64,000 nt of DNA from Micromonospora sp. PLK6-60 (lineage in GTDB: Bacteria > Actinomycetota > Actinomycetes > Mycobacteriales > Micromonosporaceae): assembly GCF_019890675.1 (NCBI RefSeq), contig NZ_JAIOAA010000002.1:310001-374000 (forward strand), written 5' to 3'. Below, one piece after another: positions 8,130-16,924 of the stretch. Made by a program: the position numbers and the translations under genes. The notes under the pieces were generated by a model, which saw nothing but the letters and a program-made list of their open reading frames with translations, made no database searches and had not been told where the DNA came from. The first letter of the stretch is position 1, and every line of letters begins with the position of its first letter.

Positions 8130-10961
8130 GTGCTCGTACTGCTGCTCCTCCACCTGCTCGCGGCCCTCGTCGCCCCGGTGCTGGTCCGCTGGTGGGGGCC
8201 GCGGGCCTGCTACTGCCTCGCGCTGGTGCCGGCCGCCGCCGCCGGCTGGGCGGTGACCCGCACCCCGGCGGTCCGCGACGGGGGCGCGGTCGTCGAGACG
8301 TACGGGTGGATCGGCCAGCTCCACCTCGCGGTGGCGCTGCGGATGACCACCCTCTCCTGGCTGATGGTCCTGCTGGTCGGCGGGGTGGGCGCGCTGGTGC
8401 TGGTCTACTGTGGCCGGTACTTCGACCGGGACTCGGTCGGGCTGGCCCGGTTCGTGGCGGTGCTGGTCGCCTTCGCTGGCGCGATGTTCGGCCTGGTCGT
8501 CTCCGACGACCTGCTGCTGCTCTACGTCTTCTGGGAACTCACCACCGTCTTCTCCTACCTGCTGATCGGGCACAGCACCGAACGGCGGTCCAGCCGGTGG
8601 GCGGCCGCCCAGGCGTTGACCGTCACCACCCTCGGCGGCCTGGCCATGCTTGTCGGGTTCCTGATCCTCGGTGGGCACGCCGGCAGCTACCGCTGGTCGG
8701 CGATCGCCGCCGCGCCGCTGCCCGGCGGCGCCCCGCTGGTGGTCGCGGTGCTGCTGATCCTGACCGGCGCGCTGGCCAAGTCGGCGATCGTGCCGTTCAA
8801 CGCCTGGCTGCCGGTGGCGATGGCGGCGCCCACCCCGGTCAGCGCTTACCTGCACGCCGCCGCCATGGTCAAGGCCGGGGTCTATCTGATCGGGCTGCTC
8901 GGGCCGGTGCTGGCCGGCGCCGGCGGGTGGCGGCCGGTGCTGCTCACCCTCGGCCTGGTCACCATGCTGGCCGGTGGCTGGGCGGCGCTGCGCCAGTGCG
9001 ACCTGAAGCTGCTGCTGGCGTACGGGACGGTCAGCCAGCTCGGCCTGCTGGCGGTGGTGATCGGCGCCGGCACCGCCGACGCGGCGCTCGCCGGGGTGGC
9101 GATGCTGCTGGCGCACGCCCTGTTCAAGGCCGCGCTCTTTCTCGTGGTGGGCATCATCGACCACGACGTCGGCACCCGCGACCTGCGGGAACTCAGCGGT
9201 CTCGGCCGGCACGCCCCGCTGCTGGCCGGCGTCGGCACGCTGGCCGCCGCCTCGATGGCCGGGGTGCCGCCGCTGCTCGGTTTCGTCGCCAAGGAGGCGG
9301 TCTTCACCGCCCTCGCCGACCAACCGGTGGTCCTCGCCGGGCTGGTCGCCGGCACCGTGCTCACCGTGGCGTACAGCATCCGGTTCGTCTGGGGGGCGTT
9401 CGGCGTCCGGCCGGGGGTCCCGCAGGCCGACGCCGGCCACCCGGCGGCGCCGCTGCTGGTGCCCCCGGCGCTGCTCGCGGTGGCCGGACTGGTCGCCGGG
9501 CCCGCCGCCGCCGGGCTGGACGGCCTGCTGCGCCCGTACGCGGAGCTGTTCGGCGCCCCGCACGAGAAGCTGGCGCTCTGGCACGGCCTCACGCCGGCGC
9601 TGGGGCTCTCCGCGCTGGCGCTCGCCGGCGGGTACCTGCTGCACCGGGTGCGCGGCCCGCTCGCCCCCGCGCTGGCCCGGTTCCGCTCGCCGGTGGGCGG
9701 CAACCAGGGGTACGAGTGGGTCACCCGCCGCTTCGACCGGGTGGCCATCGAGGTCACCGGCGCCACCCAGCGGGGCGCCCTGCCGCAGTACCTGGGCGTG
9801 ATCCTGCTGGCCCTGGTGCTGGTGCCCGGCTGGGCGTTGCTGAGCGTGGCGCCGTGGCGGGCCCGGATCGCCGCCTGGGACACCCCGCTGCAACTGGTGG
9901 TCGGCGTGGTGGTCGTCGTCGCGGCGCTGCTCGCGGTGGGCGCCCGGCGGCGGCTGACCGCGATGCTGCTGGTCGGGGTGACCGGCTACGGCACCGCGAT
10001 GATGTTCGTCCTGTACGGCGCGCCGGACCTGGCGCTTACCCAGTTCCTGGTGGAGACGGCGACCATCACGGTGTTCGTGCTGGTGCTGCGCCGGCTGCCG
10101 GAGCGGTTCTCGGCCCGGCCGCTGCGCCGCAGCCGCTGGGTACGCCGGGCGATCGGCGTCGGGGTCGGGGTGGTGCTGGCCGGCCTGGCGGTGGTGGCCG
10201 GCGCCGCCCGCACCGCCGAGCCGATCTCCACCGCCTTCCCCGGCCTCGCGGTGGCCCAGGGCTACGGGCGGAACGTGGTGAACGTGGTCCTCGTCGACAT
10301 CCGCGCCTGGGACACCATGGGGGAGCTCTCGGTGCTGGTGGTGACGGCGACCGGGGTGGCCAGCCTGATCTTCGAGCGCTCGCGCACCGGCCCCCGGCCG
10401 CGCCGCGAGCCGGTCCGGCCGCGCACCGACCACCGGACGGTCTGGCTGCGCGGCGGGGCGACGCTGCACGCGCGGCGCCGCTCCATCGTGTTCGAGGTGG
10501 TCACCCGGCTGATCTTCCACACCGTGGTGCTCTTCTCGCTGTTCCTGCTCTTCTCCGGGCACAACGCGCCGGGCGGCGGCTTCGCCGGCGGCCTGGTGGC
10601 GAGCCTGGCGCTGGCCCTGCGCTACCTGGCCGGCGGCCGGTACGAGCTGGCCGAGGCGGCGCCCGTCGGCGCCGGCACGGTGCTCGGCGTCGGACTGGCC
10701 GTGTCCGTCGGCAGCGGGGTGGTCGGCCTGCTGACCACCGGCTCGGTGCTGCAGAGCACCAAGGTGGACCTGCCGCTGCCCTGGCTGGGCGGGCCCTATC
10801 TGGTGACGTCGGTCTTCTTCGACATCGGCGTCTACCTGATCGTGGTCGGCTTGATGCTGGACATCCTGCGCAGCCTCGGCGCCGAGGTGGACCGGCACGT
10901 CGAGGCCGCCGGCAAGGCGGAGCGGGGACTGGTGGTCGACCGGGAGGGAGGGCCGACGTGA
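8130..10961 (+). CDS. mrpA: Mrp-type Na+/H+ antiporter subunit A with fused MrpB-like domain
   Basis: 943 aa integral membrane protein, largest subunit of the multisubunit cation/proton antiporter related to complex I NuoL. The GTG at 8130 is preceded by GGGGGAGG; it starts directly in the first membrane helix. The proton-channel core is visible (LYVFWELTTVFSYLLIGH near 150; VPFNAWLPVAMAAPTPVSAYLHAAAMVKAGVY near 230-260). The C-terminal part contains an MrpB-type segment (VVLFSLFLLFSGHNAPGGGFAGG), and there is no separate mrpB, so A and B are fused. Its GTGA overlap with mrpC shows an operon. It exports Na+ and supports pH homeostasis. Confidence 0.93.
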   Translation: MLVLLLLHLLAALVAPVLVRWWGPRACYCLALVPAAAAGWAVTRTPAVRDGGAVVETYGWIGQLHLAVALRMTTLSWLMVLLVGGVGALVLVYCGRYFDRDSVGLARFVAVLVAFAGAMFGLVVSDDLLLLYVFWELTTVFSYLLIGHSTERRSSRWAAAQALTVTTLGGLAMLVGFLILGGHAGSYRWSAIAAAPLPGGAPLVVAVLLILTGALAKSAIVPFNAWLPVAMAAPTPVSAYLHAAAMVKAGVYLIGLLGPVLAGAGGWRPVLLTLGLVTMLAGGWAALRQCDLKLLLAYGTVSQLGLLAVVIGAGTADAALAGVAMLLAHALFKAALFLVVGIIDHDVGTRDLRELSGLGRHAPLLAGVGTLAAASMAGVPPLLGFVAKEAVFTALADQPVVLAGLVAGTVLTVAYSIRFVWGAFGVRPGVPQADAGHPAAPLLVPPALLAVAGLVAGPAAAGLDGLLRPYAELFGAPHEKLALWHGLTPALGLSALALAGGYLLHRVRGPLAPALARFRSPVGGNQGYEWVTRRFDRVAIEVTGATQRGALPQYLGVILLALVLVPGWALLSVAPWRARIAAWDTPLQLVVGVVVVVAALLAVGARRRLTAMLLVGVTGYGTAMMFVLYGAPDLALTQFLVETATITVFVLVLRRLPERFSARPLRRSRWVRRAIGVGVGVVLAGLAVVAGAARTAEPISTAFPGLAVAQGYGRNVVNVVLVDIRAWDTMGELSVLVVTATGVASLIFERSRTGPRPRREPVRPRTDHRTVWLRGGATLHARRRSIVFEVVTRLIFHTVVLFSLFLLFSGHNAPGGGFAGGLVASLALALRYLAGGRYELAEAAPVGAGTVLGVGLAVSVGSGVVGLLTTGSVLQSTKVDLPLPWLGGPYLVTSVFFDIGVYLIVVGLMLDILRSLGAEVDRHVEAAGKAERGLVVDREGGPT

Positions 10962-11437
10962 CGCACAGCGGCCCCGGCCTCAACCTGGTGCTGGTGCTCG
11001 TCGTCGGGGTGCTGGCCGCCACCGGGGTGACGCTGCTGCTGGAGCGCAGCCTGACCCGGATCCTGCTCGGCGTGGTGCTGCTCGGCAACGGGGTGAACCT
11101 GCTGATCCTGGTCGGCGGCCGGTCGGGGACGGCGCCGCTGGTGGACGGCGCCCGGCCGGGCTCGATGAGCGACCCGCTGCCGCAGGCGATGGTGCTCACC
11201 GCCATCGTGATCACCTTCGGGCTGACCGCCTTCCTCGCCGCGATCGCCTACCGGAGCTGGTATCTCACCGGCGACGACGAGGTGCAGGACGACCTGGAGG
11301 ACCGGCAGGTCGTGCGGCTCGCCGAGCACAACGAGGTGACCAACGCCGACCTCGGCGGCGAGGGCCCCGGCGACGACCCGGAGCAGGTCGACCCCGGGCC
11401 GGCCCGGCGCCGGCTGCGGCGGGCGGACGAGCAGTGA
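10958..11437 (+). CDS. mrpC: Mrp-type Na+/H+ antiporter subunit C
   Basis: 159 aa NuoK-like subunit with three predicted membrane helices: NLVLVLVVGVLAATGVTLLL, ILLGVVLLGNGVNLLILV and MVLTAIVITFGLTAFLAAIAYR. The family motif LGNGVNLL and the segment DPLPQAMVLTAIVI are intact. The C-terminus adds an acidic cytoplasmic tail of about 45 residues. Starts at a GTG overlapping the mrpA stop and itself overlaps mrpD. Confidence 0.93.
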   Translation: MTHSGPGLNLVLVLVVGVLAATGVTLLLERSLTRILLGVVLLGNGVNLLILVGGRSGTAPLVDGARPGSMSDPLPQAMVLTAIVITFGLTAFLAAIAYRSWYLTGDDEVQDDLEDRQVVRLAEHNEVTNADLGGEGPGDDPEQVDPGPARRRLRRADEQ

Positions 11438-12939
11438 ACGAGCTGCTGCCGCTGCCGGTGGTGGTGCCGCTGCTCGGCGCCGCGCTGACGCTGCTGCTGC
11501 CGCGCTGGCCGCTGGCGCAGCGGACGGTCAGCGTGGTGGCGCTGGGCACCAACCTGGTGGTCGCGTCGCTGCTGCTGGTGCGGGCGTACCGGGTGGGGCC
11601 GGTGGTGACGCAGATCGGCGGCTGGCCGGCGCCGGTGGGGATCGTGCTGGTCGCCGACCAGCTGGCGGCGCTGATGGTGCTGGTCTCCTCGGCGGTGACG
11701 CTGTGCGTGCTGCTCTATTCCATCGGGCAGGGCCGCAGCGAGACCGGCGAGTCCGCGCCGGTGAGCATCTTCCACCCGACCTACCTGGTGCTGACCGCCG
11801 GCATCACGAACGCGTTCCTCGCCGGCGACCTGTTCAACCTCTTCGTCGGCTTCGAGATCCTGCTGGCGGCGAGCTTCGTGCTGATCACGCTGGGCGGCAC
11901 CGCGACCCGGATCCGCACCGGCAGCACGTACGTCGTGGTCAGCGTGCTCTCCTCGATGATCTTCCTGGCCGGCGTCGGCCTGGTGTACGCGGCCACCGGC
12001 ACCCTCAACATGGCCCAGCTCGCCACCCGGCTGGACGCGCTGCCGGACGGCGTACGCCTCGGGTTGCAGCTGATGCTGCTGCTGGCCTTCGGCATCAAGG
12101 CGGCGGTCTTCCCGCTCTCCGCCTGGTTGCCGGACAGCTATCCGACGGCCCCCGCGCCGGTGACCGCCGTCTTCGCCGGCCTGCTCACCAAGGTCGGCGT
12201 CTACGCGATCATCCGGACCGAGACGCTGCTCTTCCCCGGCGGCGCGGTCGGCGGCCTGCTGATGGTGGTGGCCGCGCTGACCATGCTGGTCGGGGTGCTC
12301 GGCGCGGTGGCGCAGTCGGACCTGAAGCGGCTCTTCTCGTTCACCCTGGTCAGCCACATCGGCTACATGATCTTCGGGGTGGCGTTGAGCACCACCGCCG
12401 CGCTCTCCGGCGCGATCTTCTACGTGGTGCACCACATCACCATCCAGACCACCCTCTTCCTCGTCGCCGGCCTGGTCGAGGAGCGGGCCGGCAGCACCGA
12501 CCTGCGCCGGCTCGGCGGGCTGGCCCGGGTCGCCCCGCTGCTGGCGGTGCTCTTCTTCGTGCCGGCGATGAACCTGGCCGGCATCCCGCCGTTCTCCGGC
12601 TTCCTGGGCAAGGTGGGCCTGCTCCAGGCCGGAGTGGCCGCCGGCGGCCCGCTGGCCTGGGTGCTGGTGGCAGCGGGGACGGTGACCAGCCTGCTCACCC
12701 TCTACGCCGCCTCCCGGGTGTGGAACATCGCGTTCTGGCGGGCGCCGCAGCCGGGCACCGCCCAGCCGGTGACCCGGCTGCCCGCCCTGATGGTCGGCGC
12801 CACCGCCGCCCTGGTGGTGCTCGGCCTGGCGCTGACCGTGGTGGCCGCACCGCTGTTCCGGGTCACCGCCGACGCCGCGATCGACCTGCGCGAGCGCACC
12901 CCGTACGTGCGCGCCGTGCTGCCCGGGGGCCCGCCGTGA
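11434..12939 (+). CDS. mrpD: Mrp-type Na+/H+ antiporter subunit D
   Basis: 501 aa NuoM/N-like membrane subunit. Conserved channel sequence is visible: GDLFNLFVGFEILLAASFVLI near 130 and KAAVFPLSAWLPDSYPTAPAPVTAVFAGLLTKVGVYAIIR near 225-265, with the Lys residues expected in the proton path. It starts at the GTG overlapping the mrpC stop and ends overlapping mrpE. Together with MrpA it forms the proton-pumping arm. Confidence 0.94.
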   Translation: MNELLPLPVVVPLLGAALTLLLPRWPLAQRTVSVVALGTNLVVASLLLVRAYRVGPVVTQIGGWPAPVGIVLVADQLAALMVLVSSAVTLCVLLYSIGQGRSETGESAPVSIFHPTYLVLTAGITNAFLAGDLFNLFVGFEILLAASFVLITLGGTATRIRTGSTYVVVSVLSSMIFLAGVGLVYAATGTLNMAQLATRLDALPDGVRLGLQLMLLLAFGIKAAVFPLSAWLPDSYPTAPAPVTAVFAGLLTKVGVYAIIRTETLLFPGGAVGGLLMVVAALTMLVGVLGAVAQSDLKRLFSFTLVSHIGYMIFGVALSTTAALSGAIFYVVHHITIQTTLFLVAGLVEERAGSTDLRRLGGLARVAPLLAVLFFVPAMNLAGIPPFSGFLGKVGLLQAGVAAGGPLAWVLVAAGTVTSLLTLYAASRVWNIAFWRAPQPGTAQPVTRLPALMVGATAALVVLGLALTVVAAPLFRVTADAAIDLRERTPYVRAVLPGGPP

Positions 12940-13508
12940 CCGGCCCCGCCACCGCCCGCCGGTACGGCCGCCGCCGGGACAAGCTGATCGCGCTCGGCTG
13001 GCTGGTGCTGGTGTGGAACCTGCTCTGGGGCCGGTTCTCCCTCGGCAACCTGGTGGGCGGGGTGCTGGTGGGCGGGGCGGTGCTGCTGTTCTTTCCGCTG
13101 CCGCCGGTCTCCTTCGGCGGCCGGCTGCGCCCCCGCGGGCTGCTGGTGCTGGCCGGGACCTTCGTCGTCGAGCTGGTCGCCGCCAGCGTGCACGTCGCCG
13201 CGATCGCCGTACGCCCCGGCTACCGGCCGCGCGGCGCGATCATCGGGGTCCGGCTGCGGGTGCGCACCGACCTGAACCTGGCGCTCACCGCCGAACTGCT
13301 CTCGCTGGTCCCGGGCACCCTGATCGTGGAGGTGGACCGGGACGCCGGCGTGCTCTACGTGCACGTACTCGACGTGCGCGGGCCGGCGGACCTGACCGGC
13401 TCCCGGGACCGCGTCCTCGGCGTCGAGGAGCGGATCGTCCGGGCGGTCGGCTCCGCCGCCGAGGTACGCCAGCTCGCCGACCCACGCTCGACCGGAGGTG
13501 TCCCGTGA
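12936..13508 (+). CDS. mrpE: Mrp-type Na+/H+ antiporter subunit E
   Basis: 190 aa. An N-terminal basic segment is followed by two or three helices (LGWLVLVWNLLWGRFSLGNLVGGVLVGGAVLLFFPLPP) and a cytoplasmic domain with the family motif TAELLSLVPGTLIVEVDRDAGVLYVHVLD. GTG start and GTGA overlaps on both sides. MrpE is needed for assembly and activity of the complex in other bacteria. Confidence 0.93.
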   Translation: MTGPATARRYGRRRDKLIALGWLVLVWNLLWGRFSLGNLVGGVLVGGAVLLFFPLPPVSFGGRLRPRGLLVLAGTFVVELVAASVHVAAIAVRPGYRPRGAIIGVRLRVRTDLNLALTAELLSLVPGTLIVEVDRDAGVLYVHVLDVRGPADLTGSRDRVLGVEERIVRAVGSAAEVRQLADPRSTGGVP

Positions 13509-13768
13509 CCGTCGTCCTGGCCGTCGCGCTGACCGTGCTGCTGTCAGTCACCGCGCTGCTCGCCCTGGCCCGGATGTACCGCGGCCCGTCCCTGCTGGAC
13601 CGGGTGATCGCCGCCGACCTGCTGCTGGCCACCATGCTCGGCGCGGTCGGCGCGGAGGCGGCGGTGACCGGGCACGCCACCACCCTGCCGGTGCTGGTGG
13701 TGCTCTCGCTGCTCGGGTTCGTCGGCTCGGTGGCCCTGGTCCGCTTCGCCGCCCGGGAGGAGGCGTGA
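13505..13768 (+). CDS. mrpF: Mrp-type Na+/H+ antiporter subunit F
   Basis: 87 aa with three predicted membrane helices. The family segment R-M-Y-R-G-P-S-L-L-D-R-V-I-A-A-D is intact at residues 24-39, as is LLGFVGSVALVRF near the C-terminus. Overlaps both neighbours (GTGA). Confidence 0.93.
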   Translation: MTVVLAVALTVLLSVTALLALARMYRGPSLLDRVIAADLLLATMLGAVGAEAAVTGHATTLPVLVVLSLLGFVGSVALVRFAAREEA

Positions 13769-14166
13769 GGGCCGTCGCCGCCGCCCTGGGCACGGTCGCG
13801 GCCGGAGGCAGCACCCTGAGCACCGTCGCCGACGTGCTGGGCGCGGTCGCGTTGCTGGCCGGCGCGCTGCTCAGCCTGGCCGCCGGGATCGGGGTGCTGC
13901 GCTTCCCGGACGTGCTGGACCGGATGCACGCCGCCACCAAACCCCAGGTGCTGGGGGTGCTGCTCCTGCTGCTCGGGCTGGCGCTGCGGCTGCGCGGCCC
14001 GATGGACCTGGGGATGATCGCCCTGGTCGCCGTCTTCCAGCTCGCCACCGCCCCGGTGGCGGCCCAGATGATCGGCCGGGCCGCGTACCGGTCCGGCCGG
14101 GTGGACCGCACCCTGCTGGACACCGACGAACTCGCCGGCAACCAGCCGCCGCGGGCCGGCCGGTAA
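13765..14166 (+). CDS. mrpG: Mrp-type Na+/H+ antiporter subunit G
   Basis: 133 aa, last gene of the operon. The family motif G-V-L-R-F-P-D-V-L-D-R-M-H-A-A-T-K is seen at about residues 42-58, followed by helices LLLLLGLALRL and IALVAVFQLATAPVAAQMIGRAAY. The first 18 residues precede the usual start of the family, so translation could begin slightly later, but the GTGA overlap with mrpF supports 13765. Confidence 0.92.
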   Translation: MRAVAAALGTVAAGGSTLSTVADVLGAVALLAGALLSLAAGIGVLRFPDVLDRMHAATKPQVLGVLLLLLGLALRLRGPMDLGMIALVAVFQLATAPVAAQMIGRAAYRSGRVDRTLLDTDELAGNQPPRAGR

Positions 14167-14326
14167 CCGGACGACGGGTGCGTTGCCCCCACCTTCAGCG
14201 GACGTCAAGCCAGCGCCGGTAGAATTGCCGGATGATCGACTCTTCTGCCCAGGAGGGCAGCAGTAGCCGGCCGGGTCGTACCCGGCATCCCCTCCGCCCG
14301 ACGACCCCGGGAGCCCTGAGCGTCCC

Positions 14327-15670
14327 GTGTTGATCGTCGTCGGTCTTGTCCTCATCATCGTCCTCACCGCCGCCACGGGCTACTTCGTGGCCCAGGAGTT
14401 CGGCTACGTCGCGGTGGACCGCGGCAAGCTCCAACAGCTGGCCGACGGGGGTGACGAGAAGGCCGCCCGGGCCCTCCAGGTCACCGGTCGGCTCTCCTTC
14501 ATGCTCTCCGGCGCCCAGCTCGGCATCACCGTGACCGCCCTGCTGGTCGGTTACGCCGCCCAGCCGTACCTGGGCGCGGGGCTCGCCGAGCTGCTCGGCG
14601 GCGCCGGCGTCTCCACCGCGGTCAGCCTGCCGCTGTCGGTGGCGCTGGCCCTGCTCATCGCCACCGTGGTGCAGATGGTCCTCGGCGAGCTGGCCCCCAA
14701 GAACCTGGCCATCGCCCGCGCCGAGCCGCTGGCCCGGGCGCTGGCCAGCTCCACCCTGATCTACCTGAAGGTCGCCGGTCCGCTGATCAAGCTGTTCGAC
14801 CGGGCGGCGGTGCGGCTGCTGCGCCGGGTCGGCATCGAGCCGATCGAGGAGCTGCCCAGCGGCGCCACCCCGGAGGACCTCGAGCAGATCATCGCCGAGT
14901 CCCGGGAGGAGGGGCACCTCGACGCCGAGATGTCCGACCTGCTCGACCGGGGGCTGGACTTCCGGCAGCTGACCGCCGGGGAGGCCATGGTGCCCCGGGT
15001 CGACGTGCACACCGTACGGGCGCACGATCCGGTCAGCCGGGTGGTGGAGATGCTCGACACCGGCCACTCCCGCTTCCCCGTGCGCGGCGCCGAGGGCGTC
15101 GACGACCTGGTCGGCGTCGTCGGCATCGCCGACGTGCTCGGGGTGCCGCCGGCCCGGCGGGCGACCACCCCGGTCAGCGCGGTGGCCGTACCGCCGCTGC
15201 TGGTGCCGGAGACCCTGCCGCTGCCCACGGTGCTGGACCGGCTCCGCTCCGGGCACCGGCAGCTCGCCTGCGTGGTCGACGAGTACGGCGGGTTCGCCGG
15301 GGTGATCACCCTGGAGGACATCGCCGAGGAACTGGTCGGCCCGATCCGGGACGAGGACGACCCGCCGGAGCGGGCCCCGGCCCGGCAGGACGACGGCTCC
15401 TGGGTGGTGCCGGCCCGCTGGCGGATCGACGAGGTCGCGGACAGCACCGGCATCGCGCTGCCCGAGGCCCCCGAGTACGACACCCTCTCCGGGCTGGTGA
15501 TGCGCGAGCTGGGCCGGGTGCCCGAGGTGGGTGACCTGCTGGAGATCGAGCTGACGCCCGACGGCGAGGAGCGGCGGCAGCCGAAGGTGCTGGTGGAGGT
15601 GCTGGCGGTGGACCGGCACGTGGCCGACTCGGTGCGGCTGCGGGCCACCGGCGGGGAGGTGACCGCGTGA
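14327..15670 (+). CDS. CNNM/CorC-type hemolysin-family membrane protein (first of pair)
   Basis: 447 aa. Domain order is DUF21/CNNM transmembrane region (about 1-190), CBS pair (about 215-335: MVPRVDVHTVRAHDPVSRVVEML and CVVDEYGGFAGVITLEDIAEELVGPI), then the CorC_HlyC domain (about 350-430). Such proteins are implicated in Mg2+/Co2+ efflux. The N-terminus starts in a helix (MLIVVGLVLIIVLTAATGYFVAQEF). The GTG at 14327 is chosen; the next codon is TTG. Its TGA overlaps the start of the second paralogue, so the two probably form a pair in the membrane. Confidence 0.9.
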   Translation: MLIVVGLVLIIVLTAATGYFVAQEFGYVAVDRGKLQQLADGGDEKAARALQVTGRLSFMLSGAQLGITVTALLVGYAAQPYLGAGLAELLGGAGVSTAVSLPLSVALALLIATVVQMVLGELAPKNLAIARAEPLARALASSTLIYLKVAGPLIKLFDRAAVRLLRRVGIEPIEELPSGATPEDLEQIIAESREEGHLDAEMSDLLDRGLDFRQLTAGEAMVPRVDVHTVRAHDPVSRVVEMLDTGHSRFPVRGAEGVDDLVGVVGIADVLGVPPARRATTPVSAVAVPPLLVPETLPLPTVLDRLRSGHRQLACVVDEYGGFAGVITLEDIAEELVGPIRDEDDPPERAPARQDDGSWVVPARWRIDEVADSTGIALPEAPEYDTLSGLVMRELGRVPEVGDLLEIELTPDGEERRQPKVLVEVLAVDRHVADSVRLRATGGEVTA

Positions 15671-16731
15671 GCCCCGGAATCGCCCTGCTGGTCTCGATCC
15701 TGCTGCTCGCCCTCAACGGGTTCTTCGTGGCCGCCGAGTTCGCCCTGGTCGCCTCGAAGCGCTACCGCCTGGAACAGGCCGCGGCCGGTGGCGGGCGCGC
15801 GGCGAAGGCCGCGCTGGACGGCGTACGCGAGCTGTCCCTGATGCTGGCCGGCGCGCAGCTCGGCATCACCCTGTGCACGCTGGGCCTGGGTGCGCTCGCC
15901 GAACCGGCGATCGAGCACCTGCTCAGCCCGCTGCTGCACGCGGTGGGGCTGCCCGCCGCGGCCAGCCACGTGGTGGCGCTGGTGTTCGCGCTGGGCCTGG
16001 TCACCTTCCTGCACCTGGTGGTCGGTGAGATGGCCCCGAAGTCGTGGGCGATCACCGACGCGGAACGCTCGGCGACGCTGCTGGCGCTGCCGTTCCGGGC
16101 CTTCGCCCGGGTCGCCCGGCCGGTGCTGTCGCTGCTCAACGGGCTGGCCAACGCCATCCTGCGGCTGGTCGGCGTGCAGCAGCAGGACCAGCTCGCCCAG
16201 GTGCACGGCCCGAGCGAGCTGCGCATCCTGCTGGAGCAGTCCCGCGAGCACGGCCTGCTGGAGGCCGAGCAGCACCAGATGCTGACCAGCATGCTGCAGT
16301 TGCAGGCCACCACGGTGGCCGACGTGATGGAGCCGTTCGACCGGATCGTCACGGTGGGCCGGCACGAGCCGGCCGAGCGGATCGAGCACGTGTCCCGGGA
16401 GAGCGGCCGGTCCCGGCTGGCCGTGGTGGACCCGGGCGGCGAGGTCTGCGGCCTGGTGCACGTACGGGAGGCGGTCCGGGCGGTGACCACCGGTCGGGTG
16501 GCCACCGCGGGGGAGCTGATGACCCCGTCGTTCACGCTGCCGGCGACCGCCTCGGTGACCGAGGCGGTGGCCGCGATGCGGGCCCGACAGTCCCAGCTCG
16601 CGCTGGTGCGCAACGGTGGCGGCCCGACCCGGCCGATCGGCTTCGTCGCCCTGGAGGACCTGCTGGAGGAGGTCATCGGCGAGTTCGACGACGAGACCGA
16701 CCCGGTGCCGCGCGGCCGCCGGCTGGCCTGA
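15667..16731 (+). CDS. CNNM/CorC-type hemolysin-family membrane protein (second of pair)
   Basis: 354 aa paralogue of the preceding gene, with the same DUF21 region (LNGFFVAAEFALVASKRYRLEQ) and CBS pair (VADVMEPFDRIVTVG; PIGFVALEDLLEEVIGEFDDE), but it stops after the CBS domains and lacks the C-terminal CorC_HlyC domain. This long-plus-short arrangement is common in actinobacteria. It starts at a GTG overlapping the upstream stop and is followed by a strong hairpin. Confidence 0.9.
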   Translation: MSPGIALLVSILLLALNGFFVAAEFALVASKRYRLEQAAAGGGRAAKAALDGVRELSLMLAGAQLGITLCTLGLGALAEPAIEHLLSPLLHAVGLPAAASHVVALVFALGLVTFLHLVVGEMAPKSWAITDAERSATLLALPFRAFARVARPVLSLLNGLANAILRLVGVQQQDQLAQVHGPSELRILLEQSREHGLLEAEQHQMLTSMLQLQATTVADVMEPFDRIVTVGRHEPAERIEHVSRESGRSRLAVVDPGGEVCGLVHVREAVRAVTTGRVATAGELMTPSFTLPATASVTEAVAAMRARQSQLALVRNGGGPTRPIGFVALEDLLEEVIGEFDDETDPVPRGRRLA

Positions 16732-16746
16732 TCCCCGTCCCACCCA

Positions 16747-16778
16747 CGCTGCCGCACCGGCCACCCGGTGCGGCAGCG
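16747..16778 (+). terminator. strong hairpin terminator after the CNNM pair
   Basis: 14-bp perfect stem (CGCTGCCGCACCGG against CCGGTGCGGCAGCG) with a CCAC loop, 15 bp past the stop at 16731. It is followed by GCCGTTTCC, a short T-run. Confidence 0.75.
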
Positions 16779-16924
16779 CCGTTTCCGCGGTGGCTCCCGG
16801 CCCGCGGTGGGCCGTGCGGGCGCCGGTCCCGCTGGGCGGCAGCGCCGGTCCCGCTGGTTCGCCCGGGTTCGGAACGGGTCGGGCCGGGAAAGCGGCCGGT
16901 GACCGGCGGGGGACGGGGGAGCGG

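Noticed and set aside
8004-10898. A 964-codon minus-strand open frame across mrpA
   Set aside because: Composition is dominated by Gln/His/Gly/Arg and it opposes a conserved membrane protein; shadow frame.
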